DNA from: Byssothecium circinans
Taxonomy: Eukaryota > Ascomycota > Dothideomycetes > Pleosporales > Massarinaceae
DNA length: 64,000 bases
NCBI GenBank assembly: GCA_010015675.1
Contig: ML977000.1
Coordinates: 289,905-353,904 of the forward strand
Direction of reading: 5' to 3'
Shown here: in pieces, positions 1 to 12,565 of the stretch
Position numbering within the stretch: the stretch's first letter is position 1
Layout of the letters: every line of letters starts with the position of its first letter
Position numbers and translations under genes: made by a program
Notes under the pieces: model-generated
What the model saw: only the letters and a program-made list of their open reading frames with translations
The model's database searches: none
What the model was told of the DNA's origin: nothing

Positions 1-3000
1 GAAGAAACGCCGTCCACCGAATTTGTCAACTTCCTTGGTGCAGTCGCTACAGAAGCTCTATCCAACGGCTCGTATATCTGCGCCATCAACATCCTCTGGA
101 GCCTATGCCAGAAGCGTCCCGAAGAAATCGATCAGCACATCCCACAGCTCATGAAGGCTTTCCAAGGGAAGATGGCCAAGGAGCATCTCGCGGCACACAG
201 TGGTCCCAATCAACCGGGCAATCCACCCGGCATGCGTCCTGAAAGCGCTGGACAGGAACCCGATCGTCGCGAGATTGAGATTCAGACCGACCTAGTCCTG
301 AAGGTCATCGACATCCTTGCTGCACGCATGAACGAGCTTGGCGAGAATCGCCGACCATATTTGAGCGTACTCGCCAGTCTTGTTGAACGTTCTCAGAGCA
401 ATACTGTGTGCATGAAGGTCCTTGATCTGGTGGAAAATTGGATCTTCCATTCCACGGAGCCTGTGCCGACCCTCAAGGAAAAGACGGCCGTGCTTAGCAA
501 AATGTTACTCTTCGAACATCGACCAGATACGTCGCTGCTCAATCGCTTCCTTGACCTTGTCATTCGCATATACGAAGACCCAAAGATAACGCGATCGGAG
601 CTCACCGTGCGAATGGAGCATGCCTTCCTCATCGGTACGCGAGCGCAAGACGTTGAGATGCGCAACCGCTACATGGCCATCATCGACAAGAGCTTGAGCC
701 GTACTGCGGCGAGCCGATTGAGCTACGTTCTCGCTTCGCAGAACTGGGACACGCTCAATGACAGCTACTGGCTGAGTCAGGTCATTCACTTGATGTTCGG
801 ATCCGTCGAGATGAACACGCCCGCGCAGCTGCACATTGAAGACTTCAAGCTTATACAGGCTTCGGCAGTGTTTGGCACCTATAACAAGGATCCGAGGATA
901 CCTGATGTCATAGTTGACGATGAGCTGGAGATCTTGGTCAACAATCATCGCCGCTTCTGCAGTCAAATGGGCGATGTCAAGATCAAGGACATATTCGAAC
1001 CACTTGGACATCTACAGCACACCGACAGCAATCTTGCGCACGATATTTGGGTTGCCTTCTTCCCTCTAGCCTGGACTGCTCTAACCAAGGACGATCAGAG
1101 CGACCTAGAAAAGGGCATCGTCTCACTCTTGACCAAGGATTATCACTCTCGCCAGATCGACAAGCGCCCGAACTGTGTGGCTAGCATGCTGGATGCTATC
1201 GTCCGTGCTCGGCCGAGGGTCAAGTTCCCTCCCCATATCATGAAGTATCTGGCTCGGACGTATAACGCTTGGTATACAGCTGCTGTCTACATGGAGGACT
1301 CGGCTATCACTCCCATTGTCGACACTGAGAAGCTTAGGGAAAGCAACCTTGATGCTCTGCTTGAGATTTACACCGGCCTTCAGGAAGACGACCTCTTTTA
1401 TGGGACTTGGCGTCGTCGATGCCAGTTCGTTGAAAGCAATGCTGCCTTGAGTTACGAACAGATCGGTGTTTGGGATAAGGCTCAGTCAATGTATGAGGCA
1501 GCACAGCTCAAGGCGAGGACTTCCATGCTGCCTTTTTCGCAGGGAGAATACATGCTATGGGAAGACCATTGGGTTATCTGCGCCCAGAAGCTGCAGCAGT
1601 GGGAAGTTCTCAGCGACTTCGCCAAGCACGAGAACTTCAATGATCTGTACCTCGAGGCGACGTGGCGATCATTCGAGGCGTGGCAGAGCTCCGAGCAGCG
1701 CGAACAACTTGATGCGACAATTAAGGCTGTCAGCGATGCGCCAACTCCACGACGTGTCTTCTTTCAGACATTTATGTCACTACTCAAGCTGCACGGCAAG
1801 ACGGAAACACCGCCAGAGTTTCATCGACTTTGCGATGAGTCCATTCAGCTATCTATCCGGAAGTGGCACCAGCTCCCGCGCCGTATCACCCAAGCTCATA
1901 TCCCATTACTACAGCACTTCCAGCAGCTAGTGGAACTGCATGATGCCAGCGTTATCTGTCAGAGCCTTGCAGCAACGACACAGGCTAATCTCGACCACAA
2001 GTCTCAAGAGCTTAAGCTGCTACTGAGCACGTGGCGGGACCGTCTTCCCAATTTCTGGGATGACATCAACGCATGGCAAGATCTGGTGACATGGCGCCAA
2101 CACATATTCCAACTCATCAACGGCGTCTACCTCCAATTGCTTCCACCAAATAATCCGACCAACCCCAGCGGCAACTCTTTCGCATACCGAGGCTATCACG
2201 AGACCGCTTGGATCATCAATCGCTTCGCTCATGTGGCCCGAAAACACAACCTTCCCGATGTGTGTATCCAACAGCTAAGCCGCATATACACTCTCCCAAA
2301 CATTGAAATCCAAGAGGCTTTTCTCAAACTGCGCGAACAAGCAAAATGCCATTACCAGAACCGTGCCGAGCTCAACAACGGTCTAGATGTGATCAATAAC
2401 ACGAACCTCAACTACTTCGGCAACCAGCAGAAGGCGGAATTCTACACCCTCAAGGGAATGTTCTTGGCGAAGCTCGGCCAGAAGATTGATGCGAATGACG
2501 CCTTCGGTATGGCCATGATCTTCGACTTGAAGCTTCCAAAAGCTTGGGCTGAATGGGGTCGCTACAACGATATGCTCTTCAAAGAGGACCCATCCACTCT
2601 TGAAAAGGCAGAAGCCGCGCTGAGCTGCTATCTCGAGGCCGCCAGCTTGTATAAGAATGCAAAGTCGCGGAAGCTTCTCGGTCGTGTACTCTGGCTGCTC
2701 AGTCTAGATAACGCGGAACGCCAGTTGGCCTCCAAATTTGAAGAATTCCAGGGCGACACACCGGCTTGGTATTGGATCACGTATATTCCGCAACTGCTCA
2801 ACAGCCTGTCGAAGAGCGAGGCGCCAATTGCGAGGTCGATTCTCGGGAAGCTGGCGAAGACCTATCCTCAGGCTTTGTATTGCCATCTTAGGACTACGCG
2901 GGAGGATATGGTGGTGTTGAGGAAGAGTCATGAGGCAAGAGAGAAGGCGGCAAAGGCGAAGTTGCAGGGTGCTCAAGGATCGCCGGCACAGAAGCAAGGA

Positions 3001-4800
3001 TCCCCGGATGCTCGACCCGGCTCCAGCGGCAATCGGCCCACGTCTGCGAGCGGTGAGAACAAACTTGCTGCCAACGGCCCACAGAATGATGCGGTCAAGA
3101 CCGAGGGAAATGCTCAGGGCACGCCGAAAGCAGCAGCTTCAGAAGCTCCGCCGGCACCAAAGCAGGCATGGGATCATGTGGAGGAGATATCGGCAATTCT
3201 CAAAACCGCATTCCCGCTTCTGGCCCTCTCCATGGAAACAATGCTGGACCAGATACAGAAGAACTTCAAGTGCCCGCCTGACGAGGATGCTTATCGACTT
3301 ATAGTCGCGTTGCTGAACGATGGCCTTGCTTATGTGGGCCGCTCGCCAACTCTCTATGCGCAAGATATTAGATTGCCTGCATCGACAGAGACAAACATCA
3401 CGCGTTTTGCCGAATCAGTACTGCCGCCCCATATCCGAAAGGCCTTTGAGAACGACTTTGTAATGAACAGGCCGACAATGTACGAATACATCCAGAAACT
3501 CCGCACTTGGCGCAACCGCTTCGAAGAGAAGCTTGACCGGAGAAAGGTCACTGTTCCTCTAGAGAACTACACGCATCAACTCAGCGAGTTCCGCTTCCTT
3601 AGGTTCGACGATGTGGAGGTTCCAGGCCAGTACTTGCAACACCGAGACAAGCATTCAGACTTTGTTCGCATTGAGCGCTTCTTGCCCGATGTGGAGTTGG
3701 TTCGCGGTATTGGTATCTGTCACAGGAGGCTTACAATTCGCGGTCACGACGGCAGTATTCATCCTTTCGCCATTCAGTTCCCTGCTGCTAGAAGTTCAAG
3801 GAGAGAGGAGAGGATGCTTCAACTATTCAGGATCTTCAGTGGCATTCTGTTCAAGAAGAAGGAGAGCCGTCGTCGAAACTTGCAGTTCCACCTCCCACTC
3901 ATGGTGCCCATTACGCCTAGTGTTCGTATGGTACAGGATGACGCTTCTTACATCAGCATGCAAGGCATCTTCGAGGACTATTGTCGCCGCAATGGCGTGA
4001 ACAAGGACGAACCTGTGCTCTTCAGTATTGAGAAGCTGAGAGCGCTTCAACCGGTAAGCTTCCCAACCCATAGCCTCGAAGCCAGTCATGCATCAGCTTC
4101 TGACATCTGGGAACAGAAGAATATGGATCATGCCAATTCTGTCCGCCTTGAAACCTTCGCCGCTGTACAAGAAAAATATGTTCCGCCCACCGTCCTCCTC
4201 GACTACTTCCGCGCCACCTACCCGTCCTTCGCCGACTTCTGGCTCTTCCGCCGCACCTTCAGCTACCAACTCGCGGCCCTCACCTTCCTCACCTACGTCA
4301 TGCACATGAACACGCGCTACCCACAGAAGATCAGCATCTCGCGGGGCAGCGGCAAAGTTTGGGGCTCCGAACTAATCCCCAGCATGGCTGTAGGAAAGCC
4401 CGTCCTGCATAACAACGAGCCCGTTCCCTTCCGCCTCACGCCCAACATGCAAACCCTTCTTGGTCCGCTCGCGCTCGAGGGTATCTTCGCGCCCTCTGTC
4501 ATGTCCATTGCGCGCTGCCTCATCGAACCTGAAGGCGAACTGGAAATGCAGCTTGCGGTCTTTATGCGCGATGAGATGAGCCACTGGTTCACGAGTCAGA
4601 AAAAGCAGCTCACGGCGGAGATGTTGAGGGAGAGTGTGCAAACCAACAGCGAGGCTGTAGTCCGGAGGGCGACGTCTATGGGAAGTTTGCCTGGCGGAAC
4701 GAATTTGCCGGCGAATCAGACCATGGTGGATTTGGTGGCGCAGGCGGTGAACCCGGTCAAGTTGTCTCAGGCTGATCCGCTGTGGATGGGATACCTATAG
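1..4800 (+). CDS. TRA1: Tra1/TRRAP, C-terminal part (5' truncated by window)
   Basis: This is the catalytically dead PI3K-like scaffold that activators contact to recruit the SAGA and NuA4 histone acetyltransferase complexes in the nucleus. The frame is already open at base 1, so the window holds the last 1599 residues of a protein that is normally about 3800 long. The first roughly 900 residues are helical-repeat/FAT sequence. A Ser/Pro/Gly-rich linker follows at about residues 980-1055. The PI3K-like domain runs from about residue 1195 to 1450, and the ORF ends in a FATC tail whose last residues are DPLWMGYL. The kinase-like part lacks an obvious catalytic DxxxxN/DFG pair, as expected for Tra1. 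I see no intron in this part. Identification is firm; the 5' end lies outside the window. Confidence 0.96.
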   Translation, partial: EETPSTEFVNFLGAVATEALSNGSYICAINILWSLCQKRPEEIDQHIPQLMKAFQGKMAKEHLAAHSGPNQPGNPPGMRPESAGQEPDRREIEIQTDLVLKVIDILAARMNELGENRRPYLSVLASLVERSQSNTVCMKVLDLVENWIFHSTEPVPTLKEKTAVLSKMLLFEHRPDTSLLNRFLDLVIRIYEDPKITRSELTVRMEHAFLIGTRAQDVEMRNRYMAIIDKSLSRTAASRLSYVLASQNWDTLNDSYWLSQVIHLMFGSVEMNTPAQLHIEDFKLIQASAVFGTYNKDPRIPDVIVDDELEILVNNHRRFCSQMGDVKIKDIFEPLGHLQHTDSNLAHDIWVAFFPLAWTALTKDDQSDLEKGIVSLLTKDYHSRQIDKRPNCVASMLDAIVRARPRVKFPPHIMKYLARTYNAWYTAAVYMEDSAITPIVDTEKLRESNLDALLEIYTGLQEDDLFYGTWRRRCQFVESNAALSYEQIGVWDKAQSMYEAAQLKARTSMLPFSQGEYMLWEDHWVICAQKLQQWEVLSDFAKHENFNDLYLEATWRSFEAWQSSEQREQLDATIKAVSDAPTPRRVFFQTFMSLLKLHGKTETPPEFHRLCDESIQLSIRKWHQLPRRITQAHIPLLQHFQQLVELHDASVICQSLAATTQANLDHKSQELKLLLSTWRDRLPNFWDDINAWQDLVTWRQHIFQLINGVYLQLLPPNNPTNPSGNSFAYRGYHETAWIINRFAHVARKHNLPDVCIQQLSRIYTLPNIEIQEAFLKLREQAKCHYQNRAELNNGLDVINNTNLNYFGNQQKAEFYTLKGMFLAKLGQKIDANDAFGMAMIFDLKLPKAWAEWGRYNDMLFKEDPSTLEKAEAALSCYLEAASLYKNAKSRKLLGRVLWLLSLDNAERQLASKFEEFQGDTPAWYWITYIPQLLNSLSKSEAPIARSILGKLAKTYPQALYCHLRTTREDMVVLRKSHEAREKAAKAKLQGAQGSPAQKQGSPDARPGSSGNRPTSASGENKLAANGPQNDAVKTEGNAQGTPKAAASEAPPAPKQAWDHVEEISAILKTAFPLLALSMETMLDQIQKNFKCPPDEDAYRLIVALLNDGLAYVGRSPTLYAQDIRLPASTETNITRFAESVLPPHIRKAFENDFVMNRPTMYEYIQKLRTWRNRFEEKLDRRKVTVPLENYTHQLSEFRFLRFDDVEVPGQYLQHRDKHSDFVRIERFLPDVELVRGIGICHRRLTIRGHDGSIHPFAIQFPAARSSRREERMLQLFRIFSGILFKKKESRRRNLQFHLPLMVPITPSVRMVQDDASYISMQGIFEDYCRRNGVNKDEPVLFSIEKLRALQPVSFPTHSLEASHASASDIWEQKNMDHANSVRLETFAAVQEKYVPPTVLLDYFRATYPSFADFWLFRRTFSYQLAALTFLTYVMHMNTRYPQKISISRGSGKVWGSELIPSMAVGKPVLHNNEPVPFRLTPNMQTLLGPLALEGIFAPSVMSIARCLIEPEGELEMQLAVFMRDEMSHWFTSQKKQLTAEMLRESVQTNSEAVVRRATSMGSLPGGTNLPANQTMVDLVAQAVNPVKLSQADPLWMGYL

Positions 4801-5455
4801 ATGGGAGAAAGGTGAACGGGGAGATTGGCTGGGGGGTGTTTTGTGGAGGCGTTTAAGGAACGGGGTTGGGAATGGGACAGGGAAAATATGTGTGATATTG
4901 GTGTCTTTTCTTTCCTCATTGAGAAGGCCTCAGTCGGCTAGTGTGTTTGTCTTGTTTTGAATAGGCGTGTTTCATAGTTTCAGGGAAGAAAAGGGAAATC
5001 AGTGGTCAGAAAGGTCACTTTCGAGTCAGATATGTATTCTTTGCTTTATGATAGATGTAGGTAGTAGCTTTGGAATCGGACAGACGATTCCAAAATGAGT
5101 CGGCCCCAGGTCGTCAATCAATACTTTAGCTTATGATGAGAATGACCTTCCTACCTCGTCGACAGCACTTTGCAGTATTCATAGAATCCATCACGTTCAT
5201 GCGAGTACTGTGGTTTAAGCGCCATGGGGTGCCGGGCATTCGTTCTCTCACCAACTCACTCACACACTCACTTATTTACTCCCTCAGCCAGGCACGCCTC
5301 ACCAGCAACCCTTCAACGCCTCACCTGCACTATGGCAAACGCACGCGCACGCAAACCGCTCGCTGCGTACAAACTTGTACTCAAACCCAAACCCTACCTT
5401 GCGCGGCACCCTTTCTACAATCCATTTATACGTATTCCGGACCAAAACTCTCCCA
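4801..5455. other. Intergenic, TRA1 3' flank and upstream region
   Basis: No gene recognised. It holds the TRA1 3' flank and the pyrimidine-rich leader of the next gene. Confidence 0.5.
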
Positions 5456-6423
5456 ATGTCCTCCCTCTCATACAGCGACGCCATCACCAAAGGCCGCGCC
5501 CTCCTCTCCCTCCTACCCAGCCGCCCCAAAGAAGATCCTCTCGCGCCCATAGCCGCATCCTCGTCAACCTCTACTCCACCTCCATCTTCACCGTCCACAT
5601 GCGACGATCCATCGTCCTCGCCAGGCCCAGAACCTGAGCCCAGTTTCGATCCAGAAGCGCTGCTTGACTCGCCGTTCACGCAGTATACGGACCTAGCCAA
5701 GCACGGATACCTTGAAGAACTGTCGCTCGAGCCCTTCAGCATGACGCCGCTGTGGGAGTGCCTGAGGGGTCTTGGAGTGGATTGGCGACGGGATACGGAG
5801 CGCGGAGGAAAGAATGAGGTTGTGCATCATGTGCATGCTGAAGAGTGCTGCATCTCCGGCATTTTATATCCCGTAAGTATTACTAATTTTCTTCCGAGAG
5901 AACTAGCATACGACAAGTGCTAATAAAGTGTTTTTGCACGTACCAGAAGACCGACGCGTATTTCTCGCAGATAGTGAATAGGGAAGAAGGCGTATTGATT
6001 GCACATTTGAATTATACACCCGTGTATATGGGTCTCGTGCAGAACCCGCCCGTATCCACGTATCCGGATCTACACCACTGGTCCGATGTCGCGTTTCTCC
6101 AATATATCGGCCAGAATCCCTCGTATCCCGTCAAATTCGATTATATCATCCGCTACAGTGTCCAGAACGCAGCTACGCTTTCCGTCATCGAGCATATCCT
6201 GTCTCTCCATGGCATCGGCGAGCTGCCCAAGTGGCCGGGGATTGAGTTCGGGATGGAGATGGAAGAGGGAGAGGCGATTGCCGGGACGCCGAATGGGAAG
6301 GGGGTTGTTTGGATGTTGAGACAGCATAGGAGGGGGTTGGGGAGGAAGAGGGTGCGGAGGGTGAGTGTGTTTTATGCGCAGACGGGGGGGGATTTGTTTC
6401 GGTGGCCGAGTTTGGTGTTTTAG
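5456..6423 (+). CDS. Conserved-looking fungal protein of unknown function, two exons
   Basis: Exons are 5456-5872 and 5947-6423. The 74-bp intron has a GTAAGT donor and a TACCAG acceptor, and joining is in phase 0, giving 321 residues. I chose the ATG at 5456 (MSSLSYSDAITKGRALL); an in-frame ATG at 5375 would add 27 residues. A Ser/Pro-rich stretch near residues 30-65 precedes a compact globular part with many Trp and Tyr (for example DLHHWSDVAFLQYIGQNP). The C-terminus is basic and then ends FRWPSLVF. There is no signal peptide and no membrane segment. I do not recognise the family. Splicing joins two long open frames, which supports a real gene. Confidence 0.65.
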
Positions 6424-7154
6424 TTGGAGGATGGGGGGTTTGGGGATTGTGGGAGGTGGTGAGGATGGGGGGAGATTGGAAAGATGTGAGGATTTGGACA
6501 AGTTGGAGAGTATGTGGTTACTAGGATAGTAACTAGTAGAGTGGAAAACGTAAGGAACGGAACGACAACATGGAGTACGCTCTAGATGGGTTAATTTAAC
6601 CTAACCCCTAATAATAAAAGCGTTGTCGTACTTTGTATGTAAGGCTAAGAAGGCTATACTGCCGCCTTGTTCTCAACTTGAATTCTTCAGAGCAGTGTTG
6701 GAACTCACTTTCTTTCTTCCCTTCGATATCTTCCACCCATGGACCTAACTTCCCCATGTATATCTTTACTAGTTCGTTTATCATACCGTCTCCTTCAATC
6801 TCATGAGAGATCCATTCTCGAACTACCCTTTTGCACTTACTTCTTCCCTGCACTTCTGAACGAGGTAATAAACTGAGAGGCTCAAAGTGTTCCGCAACAC
6901 CTCAAAATACTCAACGGTATCATTGTTGCGGGAAGCGTCCCTCTGATTTCACAACAGTATATCCCTGTATTCGTATGTACTATGCACGAATCCACGTCGC
7001 GCTGCTTCATGATGCCATCTCGGCTCTCCCCGGCGGCTGTATATCACCACCTCACCCCAACACCCACAACGTCCATCCCCTACCACCACCCCACTCCCCC
7101 AAAAGCATAATCATCAACCCTTCGCTTCAAGAAAAAAACCCAAAGACTTTCGCC
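6424..7154. other. Intergenic; one weak minus-strand ORF
   Basis: No recognised gene. A minus-strand frame at 6608-6853 (81 codons, GTG first) reads plausibly as protein but lacks an ATG, so I do not call it a gene. The 3' part leads directly into the decayed acetolactate decarboxylase. Confidence 0.4.
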
Positions 7155-7798
7155 GTGGTCGCCTCCGTCCCAAACGATATCTTCCGATACGGCACCCACA
7201 CAGCGCAAACTTGAGGCTTCGCTACGGGTATGCCTCGCACCGCAGACTTCACCACGCACGGCAGCCACGGCCTCGGCATCTACGAAGATGGCCCCCTTAT
7301 GCTTCTCATCGATTCCGTTGTATATAACCTCCGCGACGGAAAAGCTACGTGTGCTCCTATGGAGGCACGGTTATGCTTCACTATGGTCACGATATTCCGA
7401 CTTGAGAGCGAGGAGAATGCTGAAGCTTTGACAATGGGCATTTTGGAGGAAAGTTTGTCTAAGGGATGTGAATACGTTGATGCCGTTCGCGATTGAGGGT
7501 GTGTTTGCTGAGTTGAGGTTGGAAGGGGATGATGGAGGGGAGCGGACGGTTTTGAGGGATGTTAGTGGGAGGGTGTTTGGATTTGTGGTGCCGACGTGGA
7601 TGGAAGGAATTTGTGGGCCAAGGGTATTTCGCCATGCTATTGCGCACGATGTTGGAGAAGATGCGGGTGAGAGTAGGTTTGGGAGGTCGTGTGGTGGGGT
7701 TTGAGGTTAAGGACGCAAGAGTGCAATTTGCAAAGTGTGGGAGGTTTCATTTGGGGTTTCCGAGGGGAGAGGAGTGGGAGGGTATGAGTTTAACGTGA
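7155..7798 (+). pseudogene. Alpha-acetolactate decarboxylase-like, broken in three frames
   Basis: An intact enzyme of this family decarboxylates alpha-acetolactate to acetoin. Here family-like segments follow each other in order but in three frames. The first is ASVPNDIFRYGT just after 7155. An in-frame TGA at 7212-7214 follows, then TTHGSHGLGIYEDG and MVTIFRLE in the same frame. A shift of one base near 7463-7467 leads into LMPFAIEGVFAEL and GFVVPTWMEGICGP. A second shift at roughly 7620-7685 leads into GRVVGFEVKD and AKCGRFHLGFPRGEEWEG. The position where an ATG would be expected is GTG (7155). Both shifts lie in or near G runs, so assembly error could explain them, but not the TGA. The zinc-binding HxH...H pattern of bacterial homologues is not clearly kept. 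No intron with usable splice sites removes these defects. Confidence 0.8.
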
Positions 7799-7936
7799 TG
7801 AGGGGTTGCGCTTTAGAGGGTTTTGACAAGACTATTGGTATGGAGCTCACCATTGTTATTTACAGTATTTTGCCGCCCTGGCTCCATCTTACGGTAACGG
7901 ACTTTGTCTTCAGAGACCCCTTCCAGTCTTCCACGC

Positions 7937-8655
7937 TTAGTAGGTCACACCGCGAACTTGGAAACCTGTAACATTTACCAACGGCCAGTTGATACCTTTG
8001 TCTTTCGCGCCCGTGTTACCCAGACCAGCGCAGGCGTAAAGACCGACGGGGTTGTTTTGCGTCGCCCTCAGGTATTGAAGGTCGAGGCACTGCTCTATGG
8101 TAAGTAGTTAGCTTTACGACTCTCTTCAAATGCTGGGTAAGTCGGGGCTTACGAGGGCTGGAGGCGGTGACTGCGATTCTGCCATCAGCCATAGCTGTCC
8201 ACTGCTGGCCGGGAGCAGTGTCGGAGCAAGTGTTCACATAAACGTTCGCCATATCTTTCCACGCAGCTATTCCACCATGTCAGTTTCCTTCCCTTTCATC
8301 AAACCGTCCCATTGCAGGCGGACTCACTCTTCGCTCCAGCATCCATGCAGAGAGCAGTGTTTGATGCCAAGTAAATCTTCGTCGCGTTGGCAGTGATATA
8401 CCATTGCTGTTCAGGCTTGCTCGTAAGAGTTTGGCTGTTGATGTTGTCAGCAACTACAGTATTGGTGTTGTTGGTGTTGTGTGCAACGTACACAACGGTG
8501 GTCTGGCCATTTGCAGCGGGTGCGCCCTTGGGGACTACGACGTATTTTGTGTCGACCATGGAGCTGATGTAGACCTTGCGATAGCCTTCAGGTGGCACGG
8601 CCTGGGCGAAGCCAGTCGCCGCAAGCGCGAGCGCAACTATGGAGGTAGCCAGCAT
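7937..8655 (-). CDS. Secreted ricin-B-type (beta-trefoil) lectin-like protein
   Basis: Three exons on the minus strand: 8655-8328, 8266-8153 and 8094-7937, with introns of 61 and 58 bp (GTGAGT/TAG and GTAAGC/TAG). All phases agree and give 199 residues. The first 18 residues (MLATSIVALALAATGFAQ) look like a cleavable signal peptide. The mature part has two QxW motifs (EQQWYI and PGQQWT) plus CMDAG and CLDLQ strands, as in the sugar-binding beta-trefoil fold. No toxin-like enzymatic domain is attached. It probably binds glycans outside the cell; its ligand is unknown. It is convergent with the acetolactate decarboxylase relic, 138 bp away. The family name is from motif recognition, so a related cell-wall protein fold remains possible. 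Confidence 0.8.
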
Positions 8656-8773
8656 CTTTCTTTTGGGGTTTCGCCTTTTGCGTTTCGAGGATTTGGTTGG
8701 TGATTTGTGCGTGCGGGTATGGATGGTTGGTTGCGTATGACAGCTGATTTAGCTGTGCGGCAGGGACGGAGCG

Positions 8774-8780
8774 TATTTAT
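8774..8780 (-). promoter_or_regulatory. TATA-like box of the lectin-like gene
   Basis: ATAAATA on the minus strand lies about 120 bp upstream of the ATG at 8655. This is a plausible core promoter element, judged by position only. Confidence 0.35.
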
Positions 8781-9369
8781 GTCGGCAGGCGCAACAAGGC
8801 ACCCATACCTTAGAACGCATTACTCAAAGTAAAAGTATGGAAACAATTACTTGGATGTGGAGTAGATCATCTCCAGCTTCGTTGATACCTGGACGTTGGC
8901 CGCCCCCTAGCGATCGAAGATTCACATCTGATATGTTAGTAATCTATTAGATTGGGCAAGACCATCGCGATACTCGGTAGATATTGTAGAAGCCAGGTGC
9001 CAATGATGGTGCGTATATTTTGGGGCGAGGCGTTGTTCATCGCTGGAGGTTAAACTGTTAATTTACTATGCCCCGGTTAGAAGGATAAATCGTAGCAAGC
9101 CTCTTACTTGCTCCACCACACGTGCATCCCCCGCATTAATTTCTTTAAAAAAGCTGATTGTGTCTGGGGCGGCAGTTGGTTTGCAGTATCAACATAAGAG
9201 AATCGGTACTCGTTGATATATGGTTTGACAGACGCTCGTTGTGTTGGTTGTTAACACGAGGCGCATTCATGTGGATAGGGGCAAAACCCGGCCTGGGACT
9301 TTTTGGAGATGAACTTGTCTAGGGAATTGGAAGTTTTGATTGCTACAATCGTGTCTGTTTCCGGAATGG
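8781..9369. other. Intergenic between two minus-strand genes
   Basis: No gene recognised. It holds the distal promoter of the lectin-like gene and the 3' flank of the WD40 gene. Confidence 0.5.
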
Positions 9370-10738
9370 CTAGTAGGGTGCAAACCTCCCCTTCTTTGAA
9401 TCCTCGTCGCCCTTGCGCTTTTCCTTTCTGTCCTTTCGTTTCTCCTTCCTGTCCTTACTGTTGCTTGCTGCCTTTGGCTGGGCGGCCTCGCCGATGTCCA
9501 TAGTCTCTTCGCTCTGGAGCTTCCATGCGCGAACATGGCCATCTTCGCCGCAAGTGTACGTCGTTCGTGTCTGGAGGGAGTTAAAGATGACCTGAAGGAC
9601 AGGGCGGAAGATGCTTAATATATACATACATGGATATCAGTGAAGAGATCTCGGACAATCTCCTCGCCGTGTGCGCCAGGTAGTAATAGTGAACCCTCGG
9701 CGTTGCAGCTGTACTCTAGTGGACCAGCTTGTGCACTTTTCTGCACTGGAAAGAGTGAAAGCTCACCGGTACTTTAAGGGGCATGAGCATATACTTTCCA
9801 TAAAGAGGGATCTGGTAATGTACCTGTGCTTGCCCGCAGCGATACACGCGTCACTCCCCAGCCAATGCATCTTCGCAAGATACTCGCACCTAAACTGCTC
9901 TCGCGTGTCACCATACGCTTTGGGAGTGGGCTCAGGCTGTTCTTCCGCTTGACTTTGCAAAGCGTAGAAGCTCAACGTCTCGTCGGTACCCATGGCGTAG
10001 ATGTCAGTGGAAGGATACATGAAGCCAGCGTGAGCGACAGCTGAGCGGTGGTTGATGACTTGGTAGAGGGCATCATCTTCCTCCGCCTTACTTGTGTCGA
10101 AGATGTTGATGAGACCGTCTGTACTTGCTGACAAAAGAAGTGTAGGGAGGTTTGGGTGGAGTTGTAGAGAGGTCACGGTGTCGGTATGCGATTCAACGAA
10201 TTCCCGTAGAGGCGCTTGAATGTTACGCTGATCCCAGACATAGACGGGGGAGGAGCTAGGGCCATCGTCCGGGTTCTCAATACCGGCAGCGATGAAGTTC
10301 TTTTGATAGTCGCAGACGATGGAAGAGATGAGCTTCTGAGCTGTTTGTCGTGTAAGTATTGTGGCGTATCTCCACAGCAGGATACGCACGGCATTGTACA
10401 CTCAAGGCTTTTTGCCTACTTCGTTTATCACAGAAGTGCACCAATCCATCTCTTCCAGCTGTGGCGACAACATTACTGGGGAGGTCATTGGTGCGCTCTA
10501 GGCACGTGACCTTGTCGTTCACTTTCTTGACCACACCATTGGTGTTGAGCGACGTGGGATCGAGGAAGCGAAGCGAGTCGTCGGATGATATGATAGCAAG
10601 CTGGTCACTTTGTGAGTATGTGAGAGGGTCCTGACGCGGAGCTGTGGAGATGATCCTGTAGATGTACGAGTCGGGCGGAAGTCCTAGGGTTGAGGACAGT
10701 GTGGGGTTTAACATCCTGGGCGCCATCGTAAAATGCAC
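9370..10738 (-). CDS. WD40-repeat protein, WDR89-like
   Basis: Four exons on the minus strand: 10738-10390, 10340-9824, 9771-9630 and 9570-9370, with introns of 49, 52 and 59 bp, giving 402 residues. WD-type blades are visible from the N-terminus (for example IISSDDSLRFLDP, VATAGRDGLVHFCD, LLSASTDGLINIFD, YTCGEDGHVRAW). The C-terminus is a Lys/Arg/Asp/Glu tail ending GRFAPY, a layout I associate with WDR89 proteins, small nuclear WD40 proteins with little described function. The third intron could instead end 21 bp earlier (38 bp), but the 59-bp version gives better blade continuity and a normal intron size. The start could be the ATG at 10738 or the one at 10726, which has the better context. 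It shares a 0.7-kb divergent upstream region with SDH3. Confidence 0.82.
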
Positions 10739-11442
10739 CTTTTTCGATATTGTCGCGAAGTTGAGTGTGTGATGTTATCGAAAGCGACGTGCGGTATGAT
10801 GTACAACCATATTGAGGTAGTGTGTGGGTTTGGGGTAGAGGTCGTGGAAGAATTTTGCGTCTTGGATTTGTGGGCGAACTGTGTTGGTACCTGGGTACGC
10901 TTGAAATAGGGTGTCTCTTATCTCATTCACATCGATAGCCTCATGGTGGAAGAGCAAATACTGAACACTCTATCTGCTGCATTGCGAAAGACACTGTTGA
11001 CGTGGAGTCCTCTCAAATTCTACAGAAATGTTGCCCTGGAAATGAAACCCACACAACCATATAGAGGCCTAATGGGCGATTAACTACGGGCAGTTCATCA
11101 CGAAACTCTCGTCTCCAATATCCACTGACATAACGCCAGCAGAAAGGTCGTCACTCCGTCAAGTCACGGCCAAAGGCTCATTGCGGCGATATCGAGGTTC
11201 CTGGAGAAGAAAAGAAAGCTGCGAGAATTTACCGGGAAGGACATGCTAGAAAGACGGTGACTAAGCAGGGACTAGCGGAGTAAGCGGGGACTTGTGATTG
11301 GGTGCTCGGCTGTCATGATGTTGCCGAGCGGGAAGTCGCGATTGAATCATTGAACGAACACATGCAACGACATCACGACACGACCACCGACGACTCTCTC
11401 CTCTCCACTCCTCGACAGCTCAATTGACACCAGCTGAGCAGA
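10739..11442. promoter_or_regulatory. Divergent upstream region, WD40 gene and SDH3
   Basis: About 700 bp separate the two divergent start codons. I see no gene and no clear TATA box. Pyrimidine-rich sequence just before the SDH3 ATG (around 11390-11430) suits a fungal 5' UTR. Confidence 0.4.
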
Positions 11443-12052
11443 ATGTCTTCCATGCGTGTATTCCAACTCGGCCTGCGACGGGCAGCCGCTCCCGCATTCC
11501 GCGGTAACTTCGCTGGCCGCATGGTCCAACGAAGGTATGTCGACAACGCCAGCAGCTGTCAATCCTGTCATCCACATCTTCTAGGGAATTGAAAACTGAT
11601 CATACTTCAGGTTTGCAGCTACTCAGAAAATCAGCGAGGCCGAGGCCGCCGAAATCCTCGCAAAGCAGCGTCTCCAACGCCCCAACTCCCCGCATCTTGC
11701 CATCTACAAGCCCCAGATCACCTGGTATGGATCCATCACGGGTCGAATTACTGGCCTCATCCTTAGCGGATCTCTCTACTTGTTCGGCATCGCATACCTC
11801 GCTGCGCCCACCCTCGGCTGGCATATGGAGTCTCAGTCGCTGATCGCAGCTGTTGGCGCATGGCCTGTCTGGGCCAAGGTTTCCGCAAAGCTTGGGATTT
11901 CCTTGCCCTTCTTCTACCACTGCTTGAATGGACTACGACACTTGACTTGGGATTTGGGAAAGGCAATGACCAACAAGGCGGTAGCGCAGACTGGTTGGAC
12001 GGTCGTTGCTTTGTCGGTCGTGGCGTCGCTGTACAGTGCCTTTGTTGTTTGA
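11443..12052 (+). CDS. SDH3: Succinate dehydrogenase cytochrome b560 subunit
   Basis: This membrane anchor subunit of respiratory complex II in the mitochondrial inner membrane helps bind heme b and ubiquinone. Exons are 11443-11534 and 11611-12052; the 76-bp intron (GTATGT/TTCAG) interrupts an Arg codon, giving 177 residues. The N-terminal 35 residues are Arg/Ala-rich with few acids, a typical mitochondrial presequence. RPNSPHLAIYKPQITW marks the start of the mature domain, and three hydrophobic helices follow. The signature HCLNGLRHLTWD is present, and its first His (residue 134) is the expected heme ligand. Length and architecture are normal for the family. Confidence 0.95.
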
Positions 12053-12565
12053 GGAATGAATTAAGTGGCAAAAAAAAAATTCACTGCATTCGGCGGAGGG
12101 AAGGACCCAAGGGGCATGTCGAATTGGTTTTTGGAAGTGGTAGTGCGCATACTGTACAATCTTGTCTGGACAATAGAAATCGAAATACTCGATTCCATCT
12201 AAAATAACCATGTTGAGCTCATTCTACACTGACCAGGCTGAGACATGATCTCGCAAAGTATCTATGGTGTCTTGTAAGCACTTGTGAAGCCGGACACCGG
12301 CAATGCCTGCACGTGATAGCGCGTCCATCCGGATATTATGGCGTGGCTAAACTTGAACACCTCAACCCCAACGTTGCACCGGAGAAGCTCCGAGCCGCTC
12401 GCAATGGTGTGTAGTGAGCGAGAGGAATATTCTCTGCTCGCCGAAGGTTTTTACGATGTAGGTGACCACTCACTTTCTGGGGATCTGATAGCTGCAGCTG
12501 TGCGCAGACCCTGGTCGTTGCGCAGATCATACATGAATCGCGCGCCTCGATGGTAACCATCTCAG
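12053..12565. other. Intergenic / unresolved 5' region of the checkpoint gene
   Basis: No separate gene recognised. An ATG-led frame from 12338 could be a first exon of the downstream gene: a GTAGGT donor at 12458 and the acceptor at 12565 join in phase. The encoded peptide is not recognisable, so this is only a possibility. Confidence 0.35.

Noticed and set aside
9592..9629. 38-bp third intron in the WD40 gene
   Set aside because: Ending 21 bp later (59 bp) gives a usual intron length and a better WD blade sequence, so the longer form was chosen.
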